A stretch of DNA of 41,081 bases from a virus, in IMG/VR virus record IMGVR_UViG_3300032116_000486, positions 1 to 41,081 of that record; one strand, given 5' to 3'. This document shows positions 11,277-20,061 of the stretch, piece by piece (the stretch's first letter is position 1; each line of letters opens with the position of its first letter). A program made the translations under genes and the position numbers. The notes under the pieces are model-generated. The model did not search any database, had not been told where the DNA came from, and saw only the letters and a list, made by a program, of their open reading frames with translations.

Positions 11277-11483
11277 GTGAAGTTGCCGACGAGTACGCAT
11301 GTGTGGCTGGGGCTTGCCCTGGTGGTGGGGATCGCCGGCTTGACTATCGGCGGGGTCATCGCGGCCCTTTATGGCAGTGGGCCGTCCGATGGCATGGTCA
11401 CGGCGGTCACGTCGATGCTCTCGGCAATCATCGGGGGACTCGTCGGTTACTCGGCAGCCAGCAACCGAAACGACAAGGAGTAG
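11277..11483 (+). CDS. small two-helix membrane protein
   Basis: A 68-residue protein from a GTG at 11277, preceded by TAGGAGCC. It has two likely membrane helices (about 9-31 and 38-58: VWLGLALVVGIAGLTIGGVI and AVTSMLSAIIGGLVGYSA) and a charged tail (NRNDKE). Size and topology allow a class II holin, but the gene lies in the head module, far from any lytic enzyme. I therefore call it only a membrane protein. It is three bases from the next gene. Confidence 0.6.
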   Translation: MKLPTSTHVWLGLALVVGIAGLTIGGVIAALYGSGPSDGMVTAVTSMLSAIIGGLVGYSAASNRNDKE

Positions 11484-11486
11484 ACG

Positions 11487-12041
11487 ATGGCGACCTACAA
11501 CGGTGGTCCCTCTCCCAGCGGCGGTGGCTTGTCTATCGGCTCGTCTGGTGACCCGTTCATCGACGCCATTCAGGCGCTCCTGGGGATGAGTGTCGACCAG
11601 GCGCGAGCGGGCGCACTGCTCGACCAGGCGATGGTGTACGTGCGCCTCCTGGCGCCGTGCAAGGCGACCGTGTGGGACGCGTACGCGAAACTGCCAGTCG
11701 ACGTTCAGCATGTCGTGCAGGCGGCGGTGGCCCGGTCGTTCACGTCCCCGGTGGGGGTGCGGCAGGAGACGATCGGCGAGTACTCGGTGACGTACAGTGG
11801 TGGGTCTGCGTCGTCCTCGACGGGGCCGTTCACCTCGGATGAGGGCCGTGTCATCGGGTTGACTGCTGGCTGCGGTTCGGCGAAGTTGAAGACGATCCAC
11901 GTTGGTGGGAACGCGCCGCTGCACATCGACCCCGTTGAGCTCATCGGGGTTTCTGATGTCGACCTGAAGTCGAACGCCGGCTGGCAGTGGGAGGAGCCGT
12001 CGCATGCAAACGGCTTTAACGGCCGCTGGGTGAAGGTCTGA
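11487..12041 (+). CDS. head-to-tail adaptor (putative)
   Basis: A 184-residue protein located where the first connector ring (HK97 gp6/SPP1 gp15-like) is expected. Its N-terminal part is Gly/Ser-rich. Residues about 24-85 are helical (DPFIDAIQALLGMSVDQARAGALLDQAMVYVRLLAP...), in line with the helical core of adaptors. A VTYSGG strand region follows. Function rests on position and general fold expectation rather than on a specific motif. Its last base overlaps the next start. Confidence 0.6.
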   Translation: MATYNGGPSPSGGGLSIGSSGDPFIDAIQALLGMSVDQARAGALLDQAMVYVRLLAPCKATVWDAYAKLPVDVQHVVQAAVARSFTSPVGVRQETIGEYSVTYSGGSASSSTGPFTSDEGRVIGLTAGCGSAKLKTIHVGGNAPLHIDPVELIGVSDVDLKSNAGWQWEEPSHANGFNGRWVKV

Positions 12042-12379
12042 TGGCTATCCCGGCGCGGCTGATGACCGCGGACGTGACCCTCGCGCACCGTGTGCCGGAC
12101 GCACCGGACGCCTACAACCAGCCGACGTTCACGATCCGGCTCGAGACGGTGAAGGGCTACTACCTTCCCCGCCGCTCGAACACGGTCGTGTCGAGCGGTG
12201 AGGTGGAGAAGTCCGACGAGTCGGTGATGATCAACCCTGGCCCGAAGGTGGACGACCTCGACCACGTCATCGTGGATGGCGAAAGGTTCGGGGTCGACGG
12301 TGAAGCCATGAACCATTGGAATCCGCGCTCCGCGTCCATCGGCTACGTCCGTATCGATCTGAGAAGGGGCGTGAACTGA
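12041..12379 (+). CDS. head-to-tail stopper (putative)
   Basis: A 112-residue, beta-rich protein second in the neck cluster, fitting the stopper (SPP1 gp16/HK97 gp7-type) that plugs the connector after packaging. The KGYYLPRRSNTVVSSGEVEKSD and IVDGERFGVDGE segments look like the small beta-barrel of that group. Start and stop overlap the neighbours (TGATG), so translation is coupled through the cluster. Confidence 0.6.
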   Translation: MAIPARLMTADVTLAHRVPDAPDAYNQPTFTIRLETVKGYYLPRRSNTVVSSGEVEKSDESVMINPGPKVDDLDHVIVDGERFGVDGEAMNHWNPRSASIGYVRIDLRRGVN

Positions 12380-12789
12380 TGGCGACGAAGGTGCGGTACG
12401 ACGACCTCGGCAGGGGCCGGAACTTCAACCGGAAGTCCGCGGACATCATCTACGACGCGGACAAGTCGACTATCGACGCGGCCGTGTTCCGCAAGGGCGA
12501 TGAATGCACGGACGCTATCCGTGCGAACGTTCAGTCGCTTGTTCCGAGCCGTCCGTCGATGGCTGCGATGCTTCAGGACTTCCTTGACCATCTGCGGACA
12601 GAGCCGGCGATGGAGTTTCAGCGGCGACGGATGCCTGGGTACAACAACTCGACCATCCCTGTCGCGCTGGTATCCGTTGAGGGTGCCAGCCTGTACGGGC
12701 AGCAGAACATTGAGTACGGCGCGGGCGACTTCCCATCTGGCGCTCCGATGAGGTCCGCTGTCTTTGAGATGGGTGGGGATATCGCGTGA
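12379..12789 (+). CDS. neck/tail-completion protein
   Basis: I choose the ATG at 12379, which overlaps the previous stop as TGATG, giving 136 residues; in-frame codons further upstream lack that coupling. The protein has a basic N-terminus (KVRYDDLGRGRNFNRKSAD) and an ASLYGQQNIEYGAGDFP stretch, like the HK97 gp10-family tail-completion proteins of other siphoviruses. Its stop overlaps the tail terminator start. Confidence 0.55.
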   Translation: MATKVRYDDLGRGRNFNRKSADIIYDADKSTIDAAVFRKGDECTDAIRANVQSLVPSRPSMAAMLQDFLDHLRTEPAMEFQRRRMPGYNNSTIPVALVSVEGASLYGQQNIEYGAGDFPSGAPMRSAVFEMGGDIA

Positions 12790-13187
12790 GTGCGCCGGAT
12801 GGTGTCGCCATCGTCGTGAACGCGCTGCTCGCCGACGCGGCCGTGAAGGCCCTGGTGGGGGCGAAGGTGTTCGGTGGGAAGGTGCCGCCGAACGCGGTGC
12901 CGCCACTGATCGTTGTGCGTGGGATCGCTCGCCGGCCGGCGACGCAGCCCACAACCCAATGGTGGGAGACCGCCATTGCCATTGACTCGCAGGCCGAAGA
13001 TCCTTCGGTGTCTTTCCAGACAGCCTGCGCGGCCGAGGATGTCGTCAACGGCATCCGCGGTGCAACGCCCACAGCAGTCGTCCAGGCGGCGACCGTGACT
13101 GGGACCAGCATCATCGAGGACGGCGCGTTCACGCCGACCCGGTATCGATCGGTAGCCACAGCCGAAATCACGGCGCGTCGGCCCTAA
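12786..13187 (+). CDS. tail terminator (putative)
   Basis: A 133-residue protein starting at GTG 12786, just before the major tail protein. That is the usual place for the terminator ring that caps the tail tube and joins it to the neck. The sequence has an N-terminal helix (VAIVVNALLADAAVKALVG), a PPLIVVRGI strand and an IAIDSQAED segment, similar in plan to the gpU/HK97 gp10-type fold. The assignment is by position and size. Confidence 0.6.
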   Translation: MSAPDGVAIVVNALLADAAVKALVGAKVFGGKVPPNAVPPLIVVRGIARRPATQPTTQWWETAIAIDSQAEDPSVSFQTACAAEDVVNGIRGATPTAVVQAATVTGTSIIEDGAFTPTRYRSVATAEITARRP

Positions 13188-13204
13188 CCACAAAGGAGAA
13201 TCAC

Positions 13205-13813
13205 ATGGCGATCAACGCCAGCGAAGTCAGGGTCGCGGGCACCGGCAAGGTGTTCATGGCCCCCGCAAAGACCAGTGCCGGGCAGCCGGCGACCCTGCCC
13301 ACCGACGCGACCACGGCGCCCGGCGCCGGGTTTGTCGACCTCGGGTACACCACCCCGGACGGCGTGAAGATGACCTTCAGCCGCGAGACTTCCGAACTCG
13401 ATGCGTGGCAGGGATCCTCGATCCGCGTCCTCACGTCGAAGGAGCCGAAGGAAATCACCTTCACCCTCATGCAGCAGTCCACGGACACCCTGGTGGCTGC
13501 GTTCGGTGGCGGCACTGTCGCTGTCGTGGCTGCCTCGGGCACGGCCGGTTCTCCTGGCTACAAGCCGGCTGTCGCGACGTTCACGCCGCCGACGAAGGGC
13601 ACCAACACGGAGCGTGCGCTCATCGTGCAGTACGACGATGGCGCGATCCACACCCGCTTCCTGTTCGCTCGCGCGCAGATCTCGGGATCCGTCGAGCTCT
13701 CGCTCAACGCGAACGGTTCGGTCGACCTGCCGCTGACGTGGAAGGTTCTCGACTCGACGCCGCCGTTCTCGATCATCTCGGACGACCCGGCGATGGTCGC
13801 GACCACCCCGTAG
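13205..13813 (+). CDS. major tail protein
   Basis: A 202-residue tube subunit with a strong AAAGGAG site. It has the traits of this family: an N-terminal arm (INASEVRVAGTGKVFMAP), then FVDLGYTTPDGVKMTFSRETSELDAWQG, a much-repeated major-tail signature (Gly-Tyr-hydrophobic then DG), and a C-terminal domain that makes the tube wall. It is followed by a long hairpin, the tail chaperones and the tape measure, the standard order. Confidence 0.88.
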   Translation: MAINASEVRVAGTGKVFMAPAKTSAGQPATLPTDATTAPGAGFVDLGYTTPDGVKMTFSRETSELDAWQGSSIRVLTSKEPKEITFTLMQQSTDTLVAAFGGGTVAVVAASGTAGSPGYKPAVATFTPPTKGTNTERALIVQYDDGAIHTRFLFARAQISGSVELSLNANGSVDLPLTWKVLDSTPPFSIISDDPAMVATTP

Positions 13814-13831
13814 CACCCTGTAGTCCCCTGG

Positions 13832-13869
13832 CCGTCCCGCCCTCGCGTCCTCTCTCGAGGGCGGGGCGG
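13832..13869 (+). terminator. 14-bp hairpin after major tail protein
   Basis: Bases 13832-13845 pair with 13856-13869 with one G-T wobble and a 10-base loop. No U-run follows. A second, weaker hairpin lies at 13880-13905. The pair sits between the highly expressed tail tube gene and the low-copy chaperone and tape-measure genes, where partial termination would help set protein ratios. Confidence 0.55.
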
Positions 13870-13936
13870 TCAGGTTCGGCCCCGTTGAGCAACCTGCCAG
13901 CGGGGTAGGGAGGAACCCTCAGAAGGAGCAATTCGC

Positions 13937-14188
13937 ATGAGTGCAAAGTTCAAGATCACGTACGCCGGCGCCGACGAGGCTGTTGTCCTCTCCGTGCGCC
14001 CGATCGACATTCTCCGCATTGAGCGTGAGGCTGGCCCGAACGGCATGGAGGCGACGATCGAGTCGTCGTACAAGTTGGCGTGGATGGCTGCGCGCACGGA
14101 ACTGGACTTCGAGTCCTGGCTCGAGGGCATCGATGACATCGAGCCCGTCGAGCAGCCTGCTGACAAGGATGCGGCCCCTTCTTCCTGA
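13937..14188 (+). CDS. tail assembly chaperone, short form (gpG-like)
   Basis: An 83-residue protein that should coat the tape measure during tail assembly. AGAAGGAG precedes the ATG. The sequence (FKITYAGADEAVVLSVRPIDILRIEREAGPN... and LAWMAARTELDFESWLEGID) matches the usual first chaperone of actinophages, including the conserved W-x(0-2)-A and FxxWL region. It ends at a TGA at 14186. An alternative reading continues by -1 frameshift into the frame that ends at 14490. Confidence 0.82.
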   Translation: MSAKFKITYAGADEAVVLSVRPIDILRIEREAGPNGMEATIESSYKLAWMAARTELDFESWLEGIDDIEPVEQPADKDAAPSS

Positions 14189-14490
14189 GTCGTATCGCTG
14201 ACCTGTCCGTCTCCACGGGCCTCCCGCCGTCCGTTCTCCTCGCGGAGGACATGGACATGCTGGAGGCCCTGGAGGCGGCGGCGGTACGGCGTGAGGAACG
14301 GTGGACTACTGATCGGGAGATCGCTGCGATGACGTTGGAGTTGACGCATGCGGGGATCCTGCAGGCCGCCGCGGTAGCAGGTGCGAAGAACGTTGGGAAG
14401 CCTCTCCGGTTCCCCAGGCCGTATGACACGGCCCCTGAAGTCCAGACGATGTCGGTGTCCGCGTTCGCTGCGGAGATGAGGAGCGAGTAA
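14164..14490 (+). CDS. tail assembly chaperone, frameshift extension (gpT-like)
   Basis: This frame is -1 relative to the first chaperone and open from 14164 to 14490. It has no good own start near its beginning, as expected for a gpGT-type fusion. It encodes SRIADLSVSTGLPPSVLLAE followed by DMDMLEALEAAAVRREERW, the typical second-chaperone pattern of a helical segment ending near the tape measure. Its stop overlaps the tape-measure ATG (TAATG). The shift must happen between 14164 and 14188. An ATG at 14251 could give a stand-alone form, but I see no strong ribosome site for it. Confidence 0.7.
   Translation, partial: QGCGPFFLSRIADLSVSTGLPPSVLLAEDMDMLEALEAAAVRREERWTTDREIAAMTLELTHAGILQAAAVAGAKNVGKPLRFPRPYDTAPEVQTMSVSAFAAEMRSE
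14173..14185 (+). other. probable -1 ribosomal frameshift site
   Basis: The overlap of the two chaperone frames is only 25 bases. No perfect XXXYYYZ heptamer is present. The best candidate is the GCCCCTTCTTCC stretch, where tRNA-Pro can re-pair from CCT to CCC after a -1 slip. The exact slip codon is a guess; that a -1 shift occurs is well supported by family precedent. Confidence 0.5.
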
Positions 14491-17400
14491 TGGCTGCACC
14501 CATCGGCCGGCTGTTTGTGGCGGTTGACGCGGACACTGTCCCCGCGATCCGCAAACTGCAGATGCTGGACAATCAGGCGATCAAGACGGCGCAGACGTTG
14601 CGCCGTCTTGGTGGCGCCGGTGCGCTGGGTGGCTCGAACGTGCATGTGTTGGCACTTGCCAACGGGTTGAAGCAGACGAACACGGAGGCCACGAAGGCTG
14701 CCGCGAGCGTGCGCCGGGTGGGCGCTGCGGCGGGTAGTGCCCGGTCGCCGATGGCGGCTCTCACGGCCTCGACGCACCGCTTCTCGCAGGCGTTCATCAA
14801 CCTGCGGTACGGGAACCCGATCGGTATGATCGCGGGCATCTCGGGCGGCGTGATCTCGCTGGGGAAGGCTCTCCCGGCCGCTGCTGGTGGCGCAGCCGCG
14901 CTCGGCGCCGGCCTCGGGGTCGCCGCAGTTGCGGCTGGCGCCTTGGCAGCGGCAGGGATCGCTGCGACCGTCGGCGCGATCGGGGTGAGCGGCCTGAGCG
15001 CGGCTGCTGACATCGAGATGCTGGAGATCCAGTTCAAGGGCCTCCTCGGCTCCACGAAGGCCGCTGCCGCGGAGATGAAGTTCCTGCAGCAGATCGCGCA
15101 GGAGTCGATCATCCCGACTGAGGAGTTGATGGTCGCTGACCGGCAGTTGATCGCGTTCGGCATCACCGCCCAGGGCCTGCGTCACGAGCTCGTCCAGTTC
15201 CTGTCGGACTACGGGTCCGCAGCCGGCCTGTCCGCATCCCAGATCCAGGGCCTGTCGTACGTCATGGGCCAGATCAACGCGCAGGGCAAGGCGTACACGC
15301 AGGACATCAAGCAGTTGGCGAACGCCCAGATCGGCGTCGACAAACTGAGCAAGGCCCTGGGCATGTCCCAGAAGGACTTCATGGCGTTGGTGAAGGACGG
15401 CAAGGCCGGTGCCGACCTCATGCTTGACGCCATCAAGAAGATCGGCCAGGACAAGTCGATCCAGAAGGCCGCGAAGGAAGCCCGCAACTCGAGCCGCGGC
15501 ATCATCGCGAACCTGAAGGACATGGTGCAGATCGGGCTCGGGAACGCGTTCCAGGGCGCCCTCGACCAGTTGAAGCCGGTCCTGAACTTCCTGCAGGACA
15601 TGATCAAGTCCCTCGACTTCTCCAAGATTGGGAAGGCGTTCGAGTCTGGCTTCAGGGCTATCGGTGACGCGTTCAAGGGGATGAACGCGAACGCGAAGGA
15701 AACTGCCGACTGGTTCAACACCACGATCCCGGCTGCTATCCAGCGGACAGTGGAGACCATCGGTCTGGTGATCCGCGTGGTCCGCACCGTAGTCGAGGCG
15801 TTCCATTGGATGGGGCAGAACATCGCCCAGATCTGGTTCAAAGCCACCGAGGTCACCGCGGCAGCATTCGCATCCGTGTACGAGATGGCCGGCGCATGGG
15901 ACTCGATGCTGAACCCGCTGAAGGGGTGGGCTGATGATGGCGCTGCGGAGATGCGAAGGATGGAGGCTGAGGCCATCGCTTCGGGGAAAGGCGCCGTCGC
16001 TGGTGTCGCTGCTGCGGAGAAGAATCTCGCGGCGATCTGGTCGACTCCGGTGTACAAGCAGTTGTACTACTCGGTGCACTCCACTGACACGCAGGGCCGC
16101 TACGTCGGGTCGGTTGGCCCGTTCAATGACCCTGGGTCGAACACTACCGAGACGCCGGACATCCCCGACTTCACCTTCCCCGGTAATGGAGACTCGAAGG
16201 GTGGCGCGGCGAAGGAAGACCCACGCCTCGCGAGGCTGAAGAAGTTCTTCGAGGGGCTGAAGGGCCTGATCGGGCAGATCAAGGACGCCCGCGCGAGCGT
16301 GCGGGAGATGCTCGACAAGCCGTTCGGCACCGCGTCGAAGGTGCAGGAGGCGCTCGGCTTCGACCCGCAGACGTTCCAGGCCGACACCGACGCGATCATC
16401 TCCACGTTCAAGGACGGCGCCGACGCGATGCGGAAGTACTTCGACGCGGTCGGCGGCGGCGAGGACCGCATCTTCGGGAAGAAGGCGTGGAACAAGGCGC
16501 AGAAGCAGTCGGAGCAGCGTGTCGGCGAGATGAAGAAGCAGACCGCCGAACTGGTGCGGCTCGCGAAGGAGAACGAGCGGTTGGCCGCGGAGATGGCGTC
16601 GTGGCAGGAGTCCGAGACGGCACGCCTCGAGTCCGAGCTCGCGAAGTTGGAGAAGGTTTACAACGGCTACCTGCAGGCTGACGGCAGGTGGGCGAAGGGC
16701 CGCCTCGAGATCGCGCAGCAGATCCTCAACGACGCCACGACTGCGTACGACGAGGCTGCCGGGAAACTGGCTGAACTGATCTCGGCGCGCGACGACTTCC
16801 TGTCGCAGATCCGTAACTCGGCCCGCTCCTACGTGAACTCGATGGAGACGACCACGACGATGGTGACGGAGTTCCGTCGCCTGGACGACGTGGGCTCGTT
16901 CATCATCACGGAGAAGGAGAAGACCTCCTCCATCAAGGAGTCGATGGCTGAGCGGCTGAAGGTGCTGAAGGAATGGGCTGAGAACATCAACGCCCTCCGC
17001 ACCGCCGGCCTCGACCAGAACCTGCTGCAGGATCTGATCTCGCAAGGCCCGGAGTCGAACGGGTTGATGTCGGAACTCGTCTCGGGCGGCCAGGCCGCGG
17101 TGGACGAGGTCAACAACATCCAGCAGGAGATGAACACGGTCATCTCGGGGATCCAGGGCGCCGCGAACGACATGTTCTTCCAGTCCGGCATCACCGCCCA
17201 GTCCGGGCTGGTGGCGCAGTTGGAGGCGCAGAAGATCGTCGCGCAGGCGTCGTACGAGGCCACTCAGGCTGAGTATGAGCGTTCGCGGATGGCGCTTGAA
17301 GAGCAGCAGAAGATGGTGCAGGACGGCGTCGATGCCCACTCGCTGGTGCTGAAGGCGCAGATGGAGGAGAACGCGACCCTGGCCGCGACGACCGCTCAGG

Positions 17401-17858
17401 CGATGACTGCGTCGCTGCAGTGGCTGCTGAACCGGAAGGAGAACGCGAACAGCATGTTCTCCCTCGGTGAGCGGACAGTGCAGGGCATCATCGACGGCCT
17501 CGAGTCGAAGAAGAAGGACGCGATCGACAAGGCTGAGCAGATCGCGAACGCGATCTCTCGGGCCATCAGGAGGGCGCTCGACATCAACTCGCCGTCCCGG
17601 CTGATGATCCAGTACGGGCAGTGGGTGTCGGAGGGTCTCGCGATCGGCATGGAGCAGGCGATGCCGTCCGTTCAGGGCGCGTCGATCGCTGTCGCGTCGG
17701 CCGTGATCCCGGCGCATGTCCCCGCCGGCTCGTCCAGCGGTCCTGTGGATGTGCGCGTGTTCATCGGCGACACTGAACTGAGGGACATCGTGGATGTGCA
17801 GGTCGGCGCCGCTGACACACGGAACGGGTCGTACGTGACAACCGGACGGAGGCTGTAA
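14490..17858 (+). CDS. tape measure protein
   Basis: At 1122 residues this is the longest protein in the window, as expected for the ruler that fixes tail length; at about 1.5 angstroms per residue the tail would be near 170 nm (inference). The N-terminal 100 residues are basic and helical. Residues about 110-180 form hydrophobic Gly/Ala-rich helices (GNPIGMIAGISGGVISLGKA...). A TP901-like tape-measure core follows (MLEIQFKGLLGSTKAA...QGLSYVMGQINAQGKA). Long coiled coils lie about 640-780 and 920-990. The C-terminus has INSPSRLMIQYGQWVSEGLA, a common tape-measure ending. There is no embedded peptidase motif that I can see. Confidence 0.93.
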   Translation: MAAPIGRLFVAVDADTVPAIRKLQMLDNQAIKTAQTLRRLGGAGALGGSNVHVLALANGLKQTNTEATKAAASVRRVGAAAGSARSPMAALTASTHRFSQAFINLRYGNPIGMIAGISGGVISLGKALPAAAGGAAALGAGLGVAAVAAGALAAAGIAATVGAIGVSGLSAAADIEMLEIQFKGLLGSTKAAAAEMKFLQQIAQESIIPTEELMVADRQLIAFGITAQGLRHELVQFLSDYGSAAGLSASQIQGLSYVMGQINAQGKAYTQDIKQLANAQIGVDKLSKALGMSQKDFMALVKDGKAGADLMLDAIKKIGQDKSIQKAAKEARNSSRGIIANLKDMVQIGLGNAFQGALDQLKPVLNFLQDMIKSLDFSKIGKAFESGFRAIGDAFKGMNANAKETADWFNTTIPAAIQRTVETIGLVIRVVRTVVEAFHWMGQNIAQIWFKATEVTAAAFASVYEMAGAWDSMLNPLKGWADDGAAEMRRMEAEAIASGKGAVAGVAAAEKNLAAIWSTPVYKQLYYSVHSTDTQGRYVGSVGPFNDPGSNTTETPDIPDFTFPGNGDSKGGAAKEDPRLARLKKFFEGLKGLIGQIKDARASVREMLDKPFGTASKVQEALGFDPQTFQADTDAIISTFKDGADAMRKYFDAVGGGEDRIFGKKAWNKAQKQSEQRVGEMKKQTAELVRLAKENERLAAEMASWQESETARLESELAKLEKVYNGYLQADGRWAKGRLEIAQQILNDATTAYDEAAGKLAELISARDDFLSQIRNSARSYVNSMETTTTMVTEFRRLDDVGSFIITEKEKTSSIKESMAERLKVLKEWAENINALRTAGLDQNLLQDLISQGPESNGLMSELVSGGQAAVDEVNNIQQEMNTVISGIQGAANDMFFQSGITAQSGLVAQLEAQKIVAQASYEATQAEYERSRMALEEQQKMVQDGVDAHSLVLKAQMEENATLAATTAQAMTASLQWLLNRKENANSMFSLGERTVQGIIDGLESKKKDAIDKAEQIANAISRAIRRALDINSPSRLMIQYGQWVSEGLAIGMEQAMPSVQGASIAVASAVIPAHVPAGSSSGPVDVRVFIGDTELRDIVDVQVGAADTRNGSYVTTGRRL

Positions 17859-17860
17859 CC

Positions 17861-18631
17861 GTGGCGAACCCGACGATCTCGATCGTTTCGCAGCCAGGCT
17901 CGATGCGGGTGGTGCTTCACGTCACCGCGGATGTCGGCTCGACTGTGTCGGTGGTCCGCATCGTGGACGGGGTCGAGTACCCGGTGCGTGGAGCGACGGA
18001 CGTGACGATGAGGACCGTCGACTTGGTTCTCGCGGATTACGAGGTTCCGCAGAACGTGACGTTCTCGTACCTTGTGCGGGCTCGACAGTCGAGTACGATC
18101 GCGGCGTCGACACCGTCATCGGTGGGGCCGCTGGACTTCGGTGGCGACGTGATCTTCGACCTGTCGAAGCCGTGGGACGCGATGGTGGTGGACGTGGAGT
18201 CGTTCCCGACCCTCGACCATGATGTGGCCCGTGACGTAGTGCAGGTGTGGGACCGTGACGACCCTGTCGTGGTCAGCGGCCGTCGGCAACTGCCTTCCGG
18301 CACCCTGAACCTGATCACGCTCACGCTGCAGGCACGCACCCGTTTCCTGGGTGTCATTCGGTCGGGCAACGTGCTGGCGTTCTCGGCGCGCTACCCGACG
18401 TACGGCCTGGACCCTGTCATGTACCTGTCGGTGGGGAAGGTGGTCGAGGCGCGCACCTCCCAGTTCGCGGTGGAGGATTCGCGGCGGTGGGCGTTGGAGG
18501 TGCAGCAGGTGCGGCAGCCGGCGTCGGATGTGCTGACGGCGAAGGGCACGGTCACGTGGCAGGCGTTCAAGGATGCGGGTGGCACGTGGGCGCAGTCGAA
18601 GCAGACGTGGCTGCAGACGGCGGGGTTCTAG
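17861..18631 (+). CDS. distal tail / minor tail protein
   Basis: A 256-residue protein starting at GTG 17861 behind CGGAGG, directly after the tape measure, where the distal tail (Dit-like) hub protein lies. It is beta-rich: an Ig-like opening (ISIVSQPGSMRVVLHVTADVGSTVSVVRIVDG) resembling a fibronectin-type strand pattern, then PWDAMVVDVESFPTLDHDVARDVVQVWDRDDPVVVSGRRQLPSGTL-type strands. I see no catalytic motif. The Dit role is by position. Confidence 0.68.
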   Translation: MANPTISIVSQPGSMRVVLHVTADVGSTVSVVRIVDGVEYPVRGATDVTMRTVDLVLADYEVPQNVTFSYLVRARQSSTIAASTPSSVGPLDFGGDVIFDLSKPWDAMVVDVESFPTLDHDVARDVVQVWDRDDPVVVSGRRQLPSGTLNLITLTLQARTRFLGVIRSGNVLAFSARYPTYGLDPVMYLSVGKVVEARTSQFAVEDSRRWALEVQQVRQPASDVLTAKGTVTWQAFKDAGGTWAQSKQTWLQTAGF

Positions 18632-18632
18632 C

Positions 18633-19820
18633 ATGCTGACGGCGACACCGCTGTTCAGCAAGGCGCTGGTCGACTCGCATCAGGCGTTGACGCGGGTGGC
18701 GCTGCTCAAGCCCGGCTCGAGCTCAGGGTTCACGGCTGCGGGGACGTTCACCGTGACGGCCGGCTCGATGGATATCGACTGCACAAGGAACGTGTGGCGG
18801 TCGATGAACGTGACCCTGGCCGCGGAGACGACGGCGCTGAAGGCGGCGCTCCACGCGATCGACGGGACGTGCCGGTTGAAGGTGGAGCGCGGGTTGCGCT
18901 TCTACGACGGCACCGAAGAGTGGATTCAGATCGGCCTGATGCAGGTGCAGGACTCCGACGTGAACCAGCACGACGCGGTCGCGACGGTGACGGCGCAGGA
19001 TCTCGGCTCCCTAGTTGAGGGCTACGACCTGATCACCCCGTACGCCCCCATCGCGACAGACGGCACGAAACTGACCACGATCGCCGCGATTCAAGACCTC
19101 GTCAACGCCGCGATCGTGTGGGACGGGACACCGGCGTGGGCGATCGACCCGGCGCTGGATGCGACGGTGACGCCGTCGGACGGCACCGTGTTCACCGGCT
19201 CCCGCTGGGGCGCCATCCAGATGCTCGCCACCAGCATCGGCGCGGTCTGCCACGCCGGTGTCGATGGGACGTGGCATCTGCGTTCCGCGAAGACCAGCAC
19301 CGGCCGGCCGCTGCCGATCAACCCTGGAGCGGGAGGCACCCTCGTCAACTACTCCCTGTCACGGTCCCGCGCCGAGCAGTACAACGGCGTGCCGCTGCGC
19401 TGGGACGGCCCCACGATCGGCGGGCTGGTGTTTCAGGTCGACAACGACCCGGCGTCACCGACGTTCTGGAACGGCCCGTTCGGGAAGCACTCCCGCGCGG
19501 AGGAGACCAACGACGTGATCGAGACGGAGGCGCAGGCTATCGAAGCGGCGACGGCGCTGCTCGACCAGTACAAGGGCCGCGCCAGCAAGTTGTCGTTCAC
19601 GTCGGTGCACAACCCGCTGCTCGAGCCGTTGGACAAGGTGTCCCTGCGGGTGGCGACCGGGATCCAGACCCACATCATCGACTCGATCTCTTACCCGCTG
19701 GCCGGGGGCACGATGTCGTGCCAGACGCGGCAGGTTCAGACGGTCGCGGGCGCCGGCTACAACGACCCGAAGATCTTGTACTCCGACCAGAAGTTCCACT
19801 TCGACGGGAGCAAGGTATGA
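18633..19820 (+). CDS. minor tail protein (DUF5047-like)
   Basis: I take the ATG at 18633, two bases after the previous stop, giving 395 residues. The N-terminus (LFSKALVDSHQALTRVALLK, then SMDIDCTRNVWRSMNVTLA) matches my memory of the DUF5047 family of actinophage minor tail proteins, which sit after the distal tail gene and probably form the tail-tip hub (Tal/gp27-like role). The C-terminus has a ...DKVSLRVATGIQTHIIDSISYPL stretch typical of hub domains. The stop overlaps the next gene. Confidence 0.72.
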   Translation: MLTATPLFSKALVDSHQALTRVALLKPGSSSGFTAAGTFTVTAGSMDIDCTRNVWRSMNVTLAAETTALKAALHAIDGTCRLKVERGLRFYDGTEEWIQIGLMQVQDSDVNQHDAVATVTAQDLGSLVEGYDLITPYAPIATDGTKLTTIAAIQDLVNAAIVWDGTPAWAIDPALDATVTPSDGTVFTGSRWGAIQMLATSIGAVCHAGVDGTWHLRSAKTSTGRPLPINPGAGGTLVNYSLSRSRAEQYNGVPLRWDGPTIGGLVFQVDNDPASPTFWNGPFGKHSRAEETNDVIETEAQAIEAATALLDQYKGRASKLSFTSVHNPLLEPLDKVSLRVATGIQTHIIDSISYPLAGGTMSCQTRQVQTVAGAGYNDPKILYSDQKFHFDGSKV

Positions 19821-20047
19821 GGTCCGTGGACAAGATCATCGACGCTGCCGTGTCGAAGTCGATGACGATCTCGGTGAACCTGCGGTTCGGGAAGGTGACC
19901 GCGGTGACCGGGCGCACGGTCACGGTCGACCTCGACGGCACCTCGGTGCCTGGGGTGGCGTGCATGAAGTCGTACACGCCGACGGTCGGGGACCGTGCGT
20001 GGCTGCTCTATCAAGGCTCAACTGTTGTCGCTATCGGCTGCACCTGA
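19817..20047 (+). CDS. small OB-fold-like tail-tip protein
   Basis: A 76-residue protein starting at ATG 19817, four bases inside the previous gene. After a short helix it is nearly all beta (VNLRFGKVTAVTGRTVTVDLDGTSVP, then GDRAWLLYQGSTVVAIGC). This is the pattern of a five-stranded OB barrel, as found at the base of tail spikes and baseplate gpV/gp5-like proteins. The assignment is by predicted fold and position. Confidence 0.55.
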   Translation: MRSVDKIIDAAVSKSMTISVNLRFGKVTAVTGRTVTVDLDGTSVPGVACMKSYTPTVGDRAWLLYQGSTVVAIGCT

Positions 20048-20061
20048 CCGGAAGGATTCTC

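Noticed and set aside
11277-11483. Holin
   Set aside because: Two membrane helices fit, but the gene is in the head module, far from any wall hydrolase. I kept it as a membrane protein only.
13956-17717. Open frame of 1253 residues on the - strand
   Set aside because: It is the antisense shadow of the tail-chaperone and tape-measure genes, with low-complexity basic composition.
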